Origin: JAAYRQ01 sp035647815
Lineage (GTDB): Bacteria > Bacillota > Syntrophomonadia > Syntrophomonadales > Syntrophomonadaceae
Length of the DNA: 64,000 bases
Assembly: GCA_035647815.1 (NCBI GenBank)
Contig: DASRMR010000031.1
Span: 9,738 to 73,737 of the forward strand
Direction of reading: 5' to 3'
This document shows, piece by piece, positions 1 to 8,920 of the stretch; the stretch's first letter is position 1, and every line of letters begins with the position of its first letter. The notes beneath the pieces were generated by a model. That model was not told the origin of the DNA, searched no databases, and saw only the letters and a program-made list of their open reading frames with translations. Made by a program: the position numbers and the translations under genes.

Positions 1-828
1 AATTTCCATCGGTTGGATAACATGAGGGTGACTACCTATAATAGCATCTGCACCTGCACGAAGAATTTCTTTAGCTAAGATTTCTTGTTCTTGAGTAGGT
101 TTGATACTATATTCAACCCCCCAATGTAACATAACTATTAATATATCGACTTCTGAACGTATTGCCTTTATATCGGCTAAAATCTTATCTTCATCTAAAA
201 AGTTAAAGAAAAACTCATAACCTTTAGGTACGGGTATTCCATTGGTTCCATAACCATAACCTAAGTAGCCCACCTTAACCCCTCGAATATCTTTAATCAA
301 GAACTTTCGGCTTTCTTCCTCAGTCATATATGTACCTACAGTATCTAAGCCAACATCCTTGTATATTTGCATAGTTCTTAAAGCAGCAGTAATGCCTTTA
401 TCTAAGATGTGATTATTAGATGTTACTATAAGGTCGAATCCGGAATCTTTGAATGTATTAGCTATTGCATCCGGGCTATTAAAAACTGGATAGCCAGTAT
501 AGACCTTTTCCTTTCCTGCCATAGGTGCTTCAAATGTAACCGCAGCATAGTCTCCTGCCCTGATTAAATCTTCTACTTCCCTAAAGTAAGTATCAAAGTT
601 ATAGGTGCCATCAGCTTGCAAACCTGCCATTATTTGCGTATTATGCATCAAGCAATCACCAGCTGCAGTTAGTGTTATAGTTTCTAGCTGTGTTTCTACT
701 TCCTCTGAAGCTATTTCATCACTAATTGCGAGTTCAGGTTCATTATTCCACGGTTGAAAATATATTAATGTGGAAGCAATAATTCCCAAAAAGATTAGCC
801 CACTGACAAAAAGAATAGCCCTTTTCAC
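1..828 (-). CDS. CapA/PgsA-like poly-gamma-glutamate synthesis family protein (partial)
   Basis: The open frame reads from a GTG at 828 and runs off the left edge, so the C-terminus is missing. The start is chosen because a GGGGG ribosome binding site lies just upstream, and the overlapping ATG at 830 is followed directly by TGA. The N-terminus is a short basic stretch followed by a hydrophobic segment (ILFVSGLIFLGIIAST), which suggests a signal anchor. The visible part carries CapA-type metallophosphatase motifs: GDCLMH near the start of the domain, TSNNHILDKG, MLHWGVEYS and GSHPHVIQP at the edge. Family members are membrane-anchored and associated with poly-gamma-glutamate capsules, but many clostridial homologues have no known substrate, so only the family is assigned. 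Confidence 0.85.
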   Translation of the reverse strand, partial: MKRAILFVSGLIFLGIIASTLIYFQPWNNEPELAISDEIASEEVETQLETITLTAAGDCLMHNTQIMAGLQADGTYNFDTYFREVEDLIRAGDYAAVTFEAPMAGKEKVYTGYPVFNSPDAIANTFKDSGFDLIVTSNNHILDKGITAALRTMQIYKDVGLDTVGTYMTEEESRKFLIKDIRGVKVGYLGYGYGTNGIPVPKGYEFFFNFLDEDKILADIKAIRSEVDILIVMLHWGVEYSIKPTQEQEILAKEILRAGADAIIGSHPHVIQPMEI

Positions 829-1021
829 ATTATAGCCCCCATTTTCCTTAAAATAAACTTCCCTCTTATTTTACCTTTTATCATCTACTTAGTCTTTAAG
901 AAAGTCATAAGTATAGTTAAAATATGAATAAAAAAAGAGTGTCCCTCTATATTATTAGGAAGGAAACCCTCAGGTTTAGATTAACTCATAAATTAATAAT
1001 CTGATAAATTCTCGGTCTTAT

Positions 1022-1858
1022 TTAATCTAAGCAAATATGTGCAATGTTGCCTTTTCGAAAATCATTTAACAAGACTGCAGAAGTCAACTCGAGGTTTAAT
1101 TCTCCACCTTTGACTAGGTGCCCTTTTTTACGCGAAATTGCTTGAAGTACTTCTTCACTAGTTCCATCGATAGAATCTAATTTGAATTTACTTTGCAATG
1201 CTTCTGGAGCAATTTTCCGCAAAACTCCGATTAAAAATAATGCTACATTATATTCATTATAAGCATTTTCGCCAATTATATTTAATAAGCTCAACTTATA
1301 GCCTTGTTCTTCATCTTTAATTTTAGGCCACATTAATCCTGGTGTATCCATAAACTCTATATCTTCTCTTACCCGAATCCATTGCTTACCTTTTGTTACT
1401 CCAGGCTTAGCACCAGTTCTAGCAATTTTTTTACCTACCATGCAGTTTAGAAATGTTGATTTACCAACATTCGGTACCCCTACTACCATTACACGAGCCG
1501 GCCTTACTCTCCTACCTCTTTCAAGCATCTGATCAGCGATAGGTTTATAAACTTTTCTTAGTTCATGCAAAACTTCCTTAGATCCTTTTCCCGTAATGGA
1601 ATCAATAGGTACTACTGCAAAGCTTTCACTGCGTAATGTTTTTAAATAACTTTGTACTTTTTCGGGTGCAGCTAAATCCATTTTATTTAAAACTAATATT
1701 ATCGGTTTATTACCGACAATCGCTTCCAGATCCATATTCCGGCATGAAAAAGGTGCCCTAGCATCTAGTAGCATAACTACAACATCAACTAGTTTTAGAT
1801 TTTCTTTTATTTCCCTTTTGGCTTTAACCATATGTCCAGGATACCAGTTGATTGACAT
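1022..1858 (-). CDS. rbgA: Ribosome biogenesis GTPase RbgA (YlqF)
   Basis: This is a circularly permuted GTPase needed for late assembly of the 50S subunit. The permuted order is visible: the G4 motif NKMD at residues 58-61 comes before the G1 P-loop GVPNVGKS at about 127-134 and the G3 motif DTPG at about 171-174. The N-terminus INWYPGHMVKAKRE is characteristic of the family, and 278 residues is a normal length. An AGGT-type ribosome binding site lies just upstream of the ATG. It is the last gene after rplS in the trmD-rplS cluster, the same neighbourhood as in Bacillus. A hairpin at 1877-1905 lies between rplS and this gene, so expression may depend partly on readthrough. Confidence 0.95.
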   Translation of the reverse strand: MSINWYPGHMVKAKREIKENLKLVDVVVMLLDARAPFSCRNMDLEAIVGNKPIILVLNKMDLAAPEKVQSYLKTLRSESFAVVPIDSITGKGSKEVLHELRKVYKPIADQMLERGRRVRPARVMVVGVPNVGKSTFLNCMVGKKIARTGAKPGVTKGKQWIRVREDIEFMDTPGLMWPKIKDEEQGYKLSLLNIIGENAYNEYNVALFLIGVLRKIAPEALQSKFKLDSIDGTSEEVLQAISRKKGHLVKGGELNLELTSAVLLNDFRKGNIAHICLD

Positions 1859-1876
1859 TTCTTAACCTCCACATAT

Positions 1877-1905
1877 AAAAAAGAATACCATATGGTATTC
1901 TTTTT
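1877..1905 (-). terminator. Palindromic terminator downstream of rplS
   Basis: A perfect inverted repeat (AAGAATACCA / TGGTATTCTT, 1881-1902) is flanked by A and T runs on both sides. It could end transcripts on either strand. It lies just after the rplS stop and before the rbgA ribosome binding site. Confidence 0.7.
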
Positions 1906-1919
1906 CGAGCAAATTAAAT

Positions 1920-2270
1920 TTAATATCTTCCTTTTTCCTTAACCCTAGCTTTTTTACCTGCTAAACCACGTAAGTAGTACAGACGTGCTCTACGCACTTT
2001 CCCCCTACGAGTAACTTCTACAGCAGCAATCTTTGGTGAATGCATAGGAAAGGTTCTTTCAACTGCTACACCGAAGGAAAGTCTACGCACAGTAAAAGTC
2101 TGTGATAATCCATCACCACGGACCTTCAGAACTGTTCCTTCAAATATTTGAATTCTTTCCCTAGTTCCTTCAACTACTTTATACATTACTTTAACTGTAT
2201 CACCAGGGGCAAAATCAGCCATATCCTTGTTTAGATATTCGTCTTCAATTGATCTAATTATATTATTCAT
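1920..2270 (-). CDS. rplS: 50S ribosomal protein L19
   Basis: L19 sits at the 30S-50S interface of the ribosome. The start is placed at the ATG at 2270 (MNNIIRSIE), because AGGAGG lies immediately upstream and this gives 116 residues, the usual length. A longer frame begins at 2336 but adds 22 residues without family support. Diagnostic stretches are FAPGDTVKVMYKVVEGTRER, FEGTVLKVRG, SFGVAVERTFP and RRGKVRRARLYYLR. It is the last ribosomal gene of the trmD operon and is followed by a hairpin terminator. Confidence 0.97.
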   Translation of the reverse strand: MNNIIRSIEDEYLNKDMADFAPGDTVKVMYKVVEGTRERIQIFEGTVLKVRGDGLSQTFTVRRLSFGVAVERTFPMHSPKIAAVEVTRRGKVRRARLYYLRGLAGKKARVKEKGRY

Positions 2271-2401
2271 CTCGGTACCTCCTTCCAGTAAGGTGTTCTT
2301 ACATTTTATATAATGCAGCGGACCACCATAATGCATAGAACACAGGTTATTATATCATAGTACTAGGGACGACTTCAAGAAGTTTTATGGATACCTAATC
2401 T

Positions 2402-2983
2402 TTACTCTCCTTGAAACCAATACTCCCCTAATAAACGGTCTAATATTATAGCAACTGCACTTCGAACTGAAAGGTGATTGTAACTTCTATCTTTTTCAAT
2501 CGGCTCTAATATATAATCACTTTCTTCTAAAAGTTCGGCTTGAAGGCCCCAACCAGTTCCAAACAATATTAGGAATACTTGTTCTTCTTCATATATTTCA
2601 GACTTCAACCTCTTATATGTGACTGTATTAAAATGTGTCTTGGCATCTGTAGATACTACAATAACTTCTTTACCAGTTTTTAATGCAATCTCTTCTTTTG
2701 CCTCTTCTAGAGTGTTTATAGGAGCAAGAATAGTAAAAGCTTCCTTGCGATCTGGATTATATGTGCCTCCATAACCATCTTGCCAATAACTAACTATCTC
2801 TTTTAATAATCCATGTTGGTTATCATAAGGATGTACTATGAAAAATTTTTCCACATCATAAGTTCTAGCTACTCTAGCAATATCATGTAAATCTAAATTC
2901 GTAACCGAGGTTGTCACTATCTCCATTTTTTTATTGTACACAGGGTAATGTAGTAATGCTATATATACTTTCGCTTTTCTCAA
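2402..2983 (-). CDS. SPOUT-type SAM-dependent RNA methyltransferase family protein
   Basis: A 193-residue protein that matches the clostridial RNA methyltransferase family usually encoded between trmD and rplS (Pfam Methyltrn_RNA_4 type, from memory). It has an N-terminal VYIALLHYPVYNK stretch, and LILFGTGWGL near residue 140 resembles the glycine-rich SAM-binding knot loop of SPOUT enzymes. YNHLSVRSAVAIILDRLLG forms the C-terminal end. It starts with TTG after a GGGAG site and lies 5 bases downstream of trmD, so it is translated in the same operon. The RNA target is unknown. Domain assignment rests on motif similarity and synteny. Confidence 0.8.
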   Translation of the reverse strand: MRKAKVYIALLHYPVYNKKMEIVTTSVTNLDLHDIARVARTYDVEKFFIVHPYDNQHGLLKEIVSYWQDGYGGTYNPDRKEAFTILAPINTLEEAKEEIALKTGKEVIVVSTDAKTHFNTVTYKRLKSEIYEEEQVFLILFGTGWGLQAELLEESDYILEPIEKDRSYNHLSVRSAVAIILDRLLGEYWFQGE

Positions 2984-2988
2984 ACTAC

Positions 2989-3714
2989 TTACTCCCTATC
3001 GAATATTATTTCCATTAGTAGCTTTTTTTCTTCTTGAGTATACTCTCTATTAATGAGCAAATCGGGTCTTTTTAAAAAGGTGTTTAATAAACTCTGTTTT
3101 TTTCGCCATAATCTTATGTTTTCGTGATGACCTGATAGTAAAATTTCAGGTACACTTTTATCCTCATATGTCTGGGGTCTAGTGTAATGCGGGTATTCTA
3201 ACAAAGAACTATCAAAGGATTCTTCCTCGACTGATCTATCATCACCTAAAACACCCGGAATTAATCTTACTAGTGCATCTACTAATACTAAAGCAGGGAT
3301 TTCTCCCCCAGTTAATATATAATCGCCGATAGAAACTTCCTCATCGATTAAGTCCATTGTTCGGTTATCAATACCTTCGTAATGACCACACAGAAGTACT
3401 AAATGTGGTTTTTCGCTTAACTCTACAACCTTTTCCTGTACTAATGGCTTACCTTGTGGTGACATGTATATTGTCCAAGTATTTTCTTTTTTCAAGCTCT
3501 GGATGGCCCTACTTAATACATCAGCTTTCATGACCATGCCACAACCACCCCCATAAGGGGAATCATCGACTTGGCGATGTTTATCTATGGCATAATCACG
3601 AATATTGACAGTGTTTAGATCAACTAATTCCTTGGCTCTAGCCCTTTTTATAATGCTATTATCAAATGGAGAATCAAACATCTCCGGAAATAATGTAAGT
3701 ATGTCAACAATCAT
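2989..3714 (-). CDS. trmD: tRNA (guanine-N1)-methyltransferase TrmD
   Basis: TrmD makes m1G37 in tRNAs and so prevents frameshifting. It is a SPOUT enzyme whose SAM-binding trefoil knot is visible as LCGHYEGIDNR followed by SIGDYILTGGE. The N-terminus MIVDILTLFPEMF and the region YTRPQTYE...VPEILLSGHH are family signatures. At 241 residues it is full length, and a GGAGG site precedes the ATG. It lies 17 bases downstream of rimM within the rpsP-rimM-trmD-rplS order that is typical of bacteria. Confidence 0.97.
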   Translation of the reverse strand: MIVDILTLFPEMFDSPFDNSIIKRARAKELVDLNTVNIRDYAIDKHRQVDDSPYGGGCGMVMKADVLSRAIQSLKKENTWTIYMSPQGKPLVQEKVVELSEKPHLVLLCGHYEGIDNRTMDLIDEEVSIGDYILTGGEIPALVLVDALVRLIPGVLGDDRSVEEESFDSSLLEYPHYTRPQTYEDKSVPEILLSGHHENIRLWRKKQSLLNTFLKRPDLLINREYTQEEKKLLMEIIFDRE

Positions 3715-3731
3715 AGTTCCTCCGCATAATC

Positions 3732-4250
3732 TTATTCATCTATTAACCCTTCTAATAATTCTACTCGCATAATATTAGTTTCTACATCGACAGCTTTAAT
3801 AACTTGTTTAATAGCAGGAATTAGGATTTCACCATACTTTTCCGATTTTATTATATAAACATCATTAGCACCTGTTTCTAAAACAGCAGTTAATTTACCT
3901 AAATGACCACGTTTATCATCATAAACATCCATACCTTCCAGCTGAAAATGATAATAATATCCTTCCGGCAATGGATAGACCTCATCTTCTGTTATTTTCA
4001 GAAAAGCATTCTTGTATTTTGCCGCTAATTCCTTGTTTTCAATTCCATCCAACTTTATCAAGATTAATTGATTATGAGCTTTAGTAGCTTGCACTAGAAA
4101 TTCCTCAATTTTTTCTCCGTGAGCTAAGTGCACCTTTTCCAAACTATTAAATCTTTCCGGAAAATCCGTTAGAATTTGTACTTTCATCATGCCCTTATAG
4201 CCAAAAGTGCCCACAATTTTACCAATAGCTATGAGCTCATTTTTATCCAA
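3732..4250 (-). CDS. rimM: 16S rRNA processing protein RimM
   Basis: RimM helps mature the 3' domain of 16S rRNA during 30S assembly and binds S19. The protein starts with the signature ELIAIGKIVGTFGYKGMMKV and has the linker EGYYYHFQLEGMDVY leading into the PRC-barrel domain (LTAVLETGANDVYIIK, EILIPAIKQVI). I prefer the TTG at 4250, because the GTG at 4262 directly abuts the TAGGAG site with no spacing; the longer form would add four residues. It lies between khpA and trmD in the conserved operon. Confidence 0.93.
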   Translation of the reverse strand: MDKNELIAIGKIVGTFGYKGMMKVQILTDFPERFNSLEKVHLAHGEKIEEFLVQATKAHNQLILIKLDGIENKELAAKYKNAFLKITEDEVYPLPEGYYYHFQLEGMDVYDDKRGHLGKLTAVLETGANDVYIIKSEKYGEILIPAIKQVIKAVDVETNIMRVELLEGLIDE

Positions 4251-4308
4251 CCTAGCATTCACTCCTATTATATTAAGGTCCGAATAAAACGGATAGGGCT
4301 ATATAGCC

Positions 4309-4539
4309 CTATCTTAATATCTCAACTGCAACTCTTTTTCCTTCTTTTGTAGCTGTCGCCCGAGTCATGGCACGAATAGCTTTAGCGATTCTTCCTTTTT
4401 TACCTATTACTTTGCCCATATCTTCTTGAGCTACCCTAAGTTCTATGATTATTGACCTTTCACCTTCAACTTCGGTAACCTCAACTTCTTCGGGTTTATC
4501 TACTAGACCTTTGGCAATATATTCAACTAATTCTTTCAA
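4309..4539 (-). CDS. khpA: KH-domain RNA-binding protein KhpA (YlqC)
   Basis: A 76-residue single KH domain of the KhpA family, a small RNA chaperone that often works with KhpB (Jag). The signature GKVIGKKGRIAKAIRAM contains the GxxG loop that contacts RNA. It begins with TTG, preceded by a GGGGGTG ribosome binding site. It lies between rpsP and rimM, the usual Firmicutes position. Confidence 0.94.
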   Translation of the reverse strand: MKELVEYIAKGLVDKPEEVEVTEVEGERSIIIELRVAQEDMGKVIGKKGRIAKAIRAMTRATATKEGKRVAVEILR

Positions 4540-4564
4540 TTATTTCACCCCCTGAACCTAATGC

Positions 4565-4831
4565 TTATTTGCGAGTCTCAGCAAATTTAGCCATAATACC
4601 TTGTCTTTTAAAAAGGGATTTAACTGTATCAGAAGGCTTAGCACCATCAGCTAGCCATTTCAATGCTCTTTCTTCATCAACTTTTATAATTGCTGGATTA
4701 GTAGATGGATCATAATGACCAATTTCTTCAATAAACTTACCATCTCTTGGTGCACGCGAATCTGCTACTACCATTCTATAGAACGGTCTTTTTTTAGCAC
4801 CCATCCTTTTCAATCTAATTGTAGTCGCCAT
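4565..4831 (-). CDS. rpsP: 30S ribosomal protein S16
   Basis: S16 binds early during 30S assembly. The 88-residue product starts with ATTIRLKRMGAKKRPFYRMV and contains RDGKFIEEIGHYDP, both family signatures. An AGGAGGTG site precedes the ATG. It lies directly downstream of ffh, as in other Firmicutes. Confidence 0.97.
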   Translation of the reverse strand: MATTIRLKRMGAKKRPFYRMVVADSRAPRDGKFIEEIGHYDPSTNPAIIKVDEERALKWLADGAKPSDTVKSLFKRQGIMAKFAETRK

Positions 4832-4868
4832 ATATCTTCACCTCCTCATCATCTGGTAATTATTATAT

Positions 4869-6212
4869 CTAAAAAGGAAATTTCATAGGTGGCATGTTGC
4901 CTTTTTTTCCCTTTTTGCCTAAATCGGTAAACTGCTTCATCATTTTTTTAGATTCTTCAAATTGTTTAAGCAAGCGGTTAACATCTTGCACTTTCGAACC
5001 ACTACCACGAGCAATTCTCTTTTTTCGACTACCATTTATAATACTAGATTCTTGTCTTTCCTCTAGTGTCATAGATCTTATGATAGCTTCTATACGTAGT
5101 AATTCTCTTTCATCAAAATCACCCTGGCTAGCTTTTAGTTGCTTTTTCATACCAGGTATCATTCCTAGTAAATCTTCTAGTGGCCCCATCGATCTGACTT
5201 GTTGGAGCTGATCTAGAAAATCTTCTAAGGTAAATTCTTGTTGCCTTATTTTTCTTTCCATTTCTTTAGCTTTATCTTCATCTATATTAGCCTGAGCCTT
5301 TTCCACCAAACTTAAAACATCGCCCATCCCTAGTATGCGTGATGCCATACGATCAGGGTGAAAAACCTCTAAAGCATCTAACTTTTCTCCCATGCCCACA
5401 AACTTGATAGGACAGCCTGTAACTGCTTTTACTGATAGTGCCGCCCCTCCCCTAGTATCACCATCTAGCTTGGTTAATACTAGACCAGTTAAACCTAAAT
5501 CTTCATTAAAGGATTCAGCTATGTTAACTGCATCTTGTCCTGTCATGGCATCTACTACTAGCAAAATTTCATCTGGATTAACTGCTGATTTAATCTGTTT
5601 GAGTTCGCCCATTAATTCTTCATCAACATGTAGGCGACCAGCTGTATCTATTATCACGATATCTCTATTGTTACTTTTAGCGTTTTCTATTGAAGCTTTA
5701 GCAATATCTATCGGATTACCCTGTCCCATCGAAAATACAGGTGTTTTAATCTGTTCACCTAAGACTTGTAATTGTTTAATAGCAGCAGGTCGGTAAACAT
5801 CAGCAGCTACTAACAATGGTCTTCTGCCTTGCTTTAATAAGCTTTTGGCTAATTTAGCAACAGATGTAGTTTTACCTGCTCCTTGCAAACCAACAGCCAT
5901 AATTACTGCAGGTGTTTTAGATGATAAACTAAGCTTACTCTCGGTGCCCCCCATTAAAACAGTCATTTCATCATGAACTATTTTAACTATCTGCTGTCCA
6001 GGGGTTAAACTTTCTAGAACTTCTTGCCCTACAGCTCTATCTTTTACTCGATTAGTAAAGTCTTTAACTACTTTAAAGTTTACATCTGCTTCTAGTAATG
6101 CTAGACGAACCTCACGCATCGCTGTTTTTACATCATCTTCACTAATTTTGCCTTTGCCACGCAATTTTTTGAAGATATCCTGAAGTCTATCTGACAAACC
6201 TTCAAATGCCAC
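4869..6212 (-). CDS. ffh: Signal recognition particle GTPase Ffh
   Basis: Ffh binds signal sequences as they leave the ribosome and, with SRP RNA and FtsY, takes the ribosome to the membrane. The NG domain shows the P-loop VGLQGAGKTTSVAKLA, DTAGRLHVDEELM and TKLDGDTRGGAALS. The methionine-rich M domain at the C-terminus has SMGPLEDLLGMIPGM and the RNA-binding stretch RIARGSGSKVQDVNRLL. At 447 residues it is full length. It is transcribed after ylxM with a 19-base gap, an arrangement conserved in Firmicutes. Confidence 0.98.
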   Translation of the reverse strand: MAFEGLSDRLQDIFKKLRGKGKISEDDVKTAMREVRLALLEADVNFKVVKDFTNRVKDRAVGQEVLESLTPGQQIVKIVHDEMTVLMGGTESKLSLSSKTPAVIMAVGLQGAGKTTSVAKLAKSLLKQGRRPLLVAADVYRPAAIKQLQVLGEQIKTPVFSMGQGNPIDIAKASIENAKSNNRDIVIIDTAGRLHVDEELMGELKQIKSAVNPDEILLVVDAMTGQDAVNIAESFNEDLGLTGLVLTKLDGDTRGGAALSVKAVTGCPIKFVGMGEKLDALEVFHPDRMASRILGMGDVLSLVEKAQANIDEDKAKEMERKIRQQEFTLEDFLDQLQQVRSMGPLEDLLGMIPGMKKQLKASQGDFDERELLRIEAIIRSMTLEERQESSIINGSRKKRIARGSGSKVQDVNRLLKQFEESKKMMKQFTDLGKKGKKGNMPPMKFPF

Positions 6213-6231
6213 TTTATCACTCCTTTACTAT

Positions 6232-6576
6232 CTACACCTCTTCTATAATCTCTCGCAAAATCTTTAAAGCATTGCTTATATATGGCTCATTCGATTCCTC
6301 TTCACTATTAAGTAACATATATATTTCTTCCAGTTTTTCGCTAGTGTTAACAAATTTTCTAACTAAGCCTAATTTCTTTTCGTAGCTTATTAACGAATTT
6401 TCAGATCTTTTCAATAAATCGAAAATAGCTTGCCTAGTGACATTTAGGCTTTCACCTATTTCTGAAAGTGACCAATCATTTTCATAATATAAGTTTAAAA
6501 CATGTTGCTGTTTTTTAGTTAATAAAGGTCCATAAAAATCTTTTAATATTACCATATTGGCAGTCTTTTCTGGCAT
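6232..6576 (-). CDS. ylxM: YlxM/p13-like putative DNA-binding protein
   Basis: A 114-residue protein with an N-terminal helix-turn-helix resembling sigma-70 region 4: LTKKQQHVLNLYYENDWSLS followed by EIGESLNVTRQAIFDLLKR. The family is encoded immediately upstream of ffh in most Firmicutes and is thought to modulate the SRP pathway, possibly through RNA. Its helical C-terminus carries no motif I recognise. It is the first gene of the operon, downstream of the promoter at 6623-6651. Confidence 0.9.
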   Translation of the reverse strand: MPEKTANMVILKDFYGPLLTKKQQHVLNLYYENDWSLSEIGESLNVTRQAIFDLLKRSENSLISYEKKLGLVRKFVNTSEKLEEIYMLLNSEEESNEPYISNALKILREIIEEV

Positions 6577-6594
6577 CTTCTATTAGCTCCTTAG

Positions 6595-6616
6595 CGTAAA
6601 GCATATTCCCTTTACG
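6595..6616 (-). promoter_or_regulatory. Hairpin in the 5' leader of ylxM-ffh
   Basis: The inverted repeat CGTAAAG / CTTTACG, with an 8-base loop, lies between the predicted promoter and the ylxM ribosome binding site. It has no downstream T-run, so it is not an intrinsic terminator in this orientation. It may stabilise the mRNA or bind a regulator. Confidence 0.4.
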
Positions 6617-6622
6617 TTATGG

Positions 6623-6651
6623 AGTTTATCCTATAAAAATAGATTAGTCAA
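6623..6651 (-). promoter_or_regulatory. Sigma-A-type promoter of the ylxM-ffh-rpsP operon
   Basis: A -35 box TTGACT (6646-6651) and a -10 box TAAACT (6623-6628) are separated by 17 bases. They lie about 50 bases upstream of ylxM, with no gene between. Confidence 0.6.
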
Positions 6652-6766
6652 CTAAATCCAAATATTTCTGGCCCTTGACTCGTATTTACTTTAAATTATG
6701 GATAAGTTGTAAGGAAGTTTTCATAATAAGGCAGCTGGGCCTTAGGAGTAAGTTGCTATAAAGTAC

Positions 6767-6801
6767 AAAAAGGCGGCTACTTTGTGGTAGCCGCCTTTTT
6801 T
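6767..6801 (-). terminator. Intrinsic terminator of the acyl-CoA synthetase gene
   Basis: A strong stem (AAAAAGGCGGCTAC / GTAGCCGCCTTTTT) has a 6-base loop. It begins at the stop codon of the upstream gene and ends in a T-run on the minus strand. Confidence 0.9.
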
Positions 6802-8709
6802 CTATTTATACATTACTTCTATTTTATCTTCGTAATGTTTTGTAACTACTTTACGTTTAATTTTCATAGTAGGGGTTAATTCTCCATCTTCTTCGGTAAA
6901 TTTTCGAGTTAAAATTGAATAAGCTTTAATTTGCTCAAAATCTTCTAAATACTGATTTATACGTTTGACTTCATCATCTATTAAGTTTTTAACAAAATCA
7001 TTATTCACCACATCTTCGCCTACTTCAATACAAGTCTGAACCCCATTGATTTCGGCAAATTTCAGCTTGCTTTCATCAAATTTTGTACCTTTATCACCTA
7101 GCATAAATAAAATCATATCAAAGGCAGGAACTAACAATGCTGAAATAAATTTCCGATTATCACCTACTACCATTACTTGTTCTATAACAGGACTATCAGT
7201 AAATTTTAATTCAATTTTAGCTGGTGCCACATTTTTACCTGTATCCATAACTAAAATATCTTTCTTACGGTCTACAATCCGCAAGAAACCTTCATCATCC
7301 ATTTCGCCTAAATCACCTGTCTTAAACCACCCATCATCAGTAAAAGCCTCTTTAGTCTCTTCGGGGTTCTTATAATATTCAGTTATTATTCCAATTCCTT
7401 TTACTAATATTTCGCCATCTTCGGCTAGTTTGACATCTACACCTGGCACTATTTTTGATAGCCATCCGACTTTAGTTGCATTAGGATAACCATGACTTAT
7501 ACCAGCCGCTGTTTCCGTCAATCCCCATCCATTTAATAAAGGAAAGTTAAGTACCATGAAATTATAATGTAGGTCAACTGGTAAATGTCCCCCACCAGAA
7601 TAAGCTATCTGGAGGTTTCCACCTAATAATTGCCTCAGTTGGCTAAACACCATAGCATCCGCTCTTTTAAAATCAGCAGCTAAAGCTTCATCTAAACCGA
7701 TAGTCGGATCTGCCGTAAAATCTACTGCACCATTTGGATTAGTTCGGGCTGCCAAGACCTTTTCCCCTATATCAAAAGCCCAATCAAATATTTTTTTCCC
7801 TTCTGGACTACTTACAAAGGCTCCCTTAAAACCTGAAAAAATTCTATCCCACAAGCGAGGTACTAATAGTACCCAAGTAGGTTTAATCTCTTGAATATCT
7901 TGTAATAAAGTAGTCGGTTTTTCAGCAAAACCTATTAGCCCACCGACTGCAATCATAGCTAAATAAGAATTGTTTCTTTCCCATATGTGGGCTAAAGGTA
8001 GTAGAGAAAATGCTACATCATTATAACTAGGATTATAGCCGCCTATTATCAGATGTTTAACACTACGGGTTAAGGCACCGATTAATTCATTATGAGTTAG
8101 CAAACTACCTTTTAATTCCCCCATGGTACCCGAAGTATAAATAATACTAGAAGGATCATCACCTTTTATGGACTGCCATTTATTCTTATAAGCTTCAGGA
8201 TTTTCACTAGCATATGTTTTACCAAGCTTCTTTAATGTAGTTATGTTAATTACCTTTTCATCTTCTAGGTCAGATTTAGAATCTAAAACAATCACTTTTT
8301 CTAAACCAGGCATCTCATCCCAAACACTCAAAACCCGTTTAGCAATATTATCATTTCCGGCCATGATAAATTTAGCTTCGGAATGATTTGCTATAAATGC
8401 TGTTTCTTCACTTGATAAAGTGGGATAAATAGTAGCTACTATGCCACCGACATTTTGAATTGACCAATCTGCCCAACCCCATTGTTGACTGGTATGAGCC
8501 ATTAGCCCAACACATTCGCCCGGTTTTAACCCTAAACTCATTAGTCCCGTTCCCATTTCTTCAACAATATTAGCAAAACCCCGGTAATTCAGAGTGACAT
8601 AAGTTCCATCAAGCTTAAATTTCATAGCTGGTCTTTCACCAAAGTTGTCTACTGTATTATAAAACATTTGTGGCAAAGTATTAACCGATCCAATAAAGCT
8701 TTTCAACAT
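6802..8709 (-). CDS. AMP-forming long-chain acyl-CoA synthetase
   Basis: This enzyme of the ANL superfamily activates a carboxylic acid, probably a long-chain fatty acid, to its CoA thioester via an acyl-adenylate. Motifs in order: the AMP-binding P-loop IIYTSGTMGELKG (near residue 190), GWGLTETAAG, TGDLGEMDDEGFLRIVDRKKD and the C-terminal lysine region TPTMKIKRKVV. The 635-residue length matches FadD15/FAA-type synthetases. The P-loop differs from the common YTSGTTGxPKG form: a Met replaces the second Thr and Glu-Leu replaces x-Pro. A GGGGG site precedes the ATG. It stands alone between ylxM and a divergent gene, with its own terminator. Confidence 0.92.
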   Translation of the reverse strand: MLKSFIGSVNTLPQMFYNTVDNFGERPAMKFKLDGTYVTLNYRGFANIVEEMGTGLMSLGLKPGECVGLMAHTSQQWGWADWSIQNVGGIVATIYPTLSSEETAFIANHSEAKFIMAGNDNIAKRVLSVWDEMPGLEKVIVLDSKSDLEDEKVINITTLKKLGKTYASENPEAYKNKWQSIKGDDPSSIIYTSGTMGELKGSLLTHNELIGALTRSVKHLIIGGYNPSYNDVAFSLLPLAHIWERNNSYLAMIAVGGLIGFAEKPTTLLQDIQEIKPTWVLLVPRLWDRIFSGFKGAFVSSPEGKKIFDWAFDIGEKVLAARTNPNGAVDFTADPTIGLDEALAADFKRADAMVFSQLRQLLGGNLQIAYSGGGHLPVDLHYNFMVLNFPLLNGWGLTETAAGISHGYPNATKVGWLSKIVPGVDVKLAEDGEILVKGIGIITEYYKNPEETKEAFTDDGWFKTGDLGEMDDEGFLRIVDRKKDILVMDTGKNVAPAKIELKFTDSPVIEQVMVVGDNRKFISALLVPAFDMILFMLGDKGTKFDESKLKFAEINGVQTCIEVGEDVVNNDFVKNLIDDEVKRINQYLEDFEQIKAYSILTRKFTEEDGELTPTMKIKRKVVTKHYEDKIEVMYK

Positions 8710-8920
8710 TACTAATTCCCCCTTTTTTAATATTCTAAAGATTCAATTATATATATATATTATATTGTAACAGAATAAGCCGTGATATATATGACAAAAT
8801 GTCGTTTTTATTAGTTTATTTGGTATTTATAGGAATAATGTAGGCGACAAGAAGTCTTTTGTTATTTATTACCATAAGGTTATACTATTAAATATGAATA
8901 CTAAGAAAGGAAGGAAAGAT

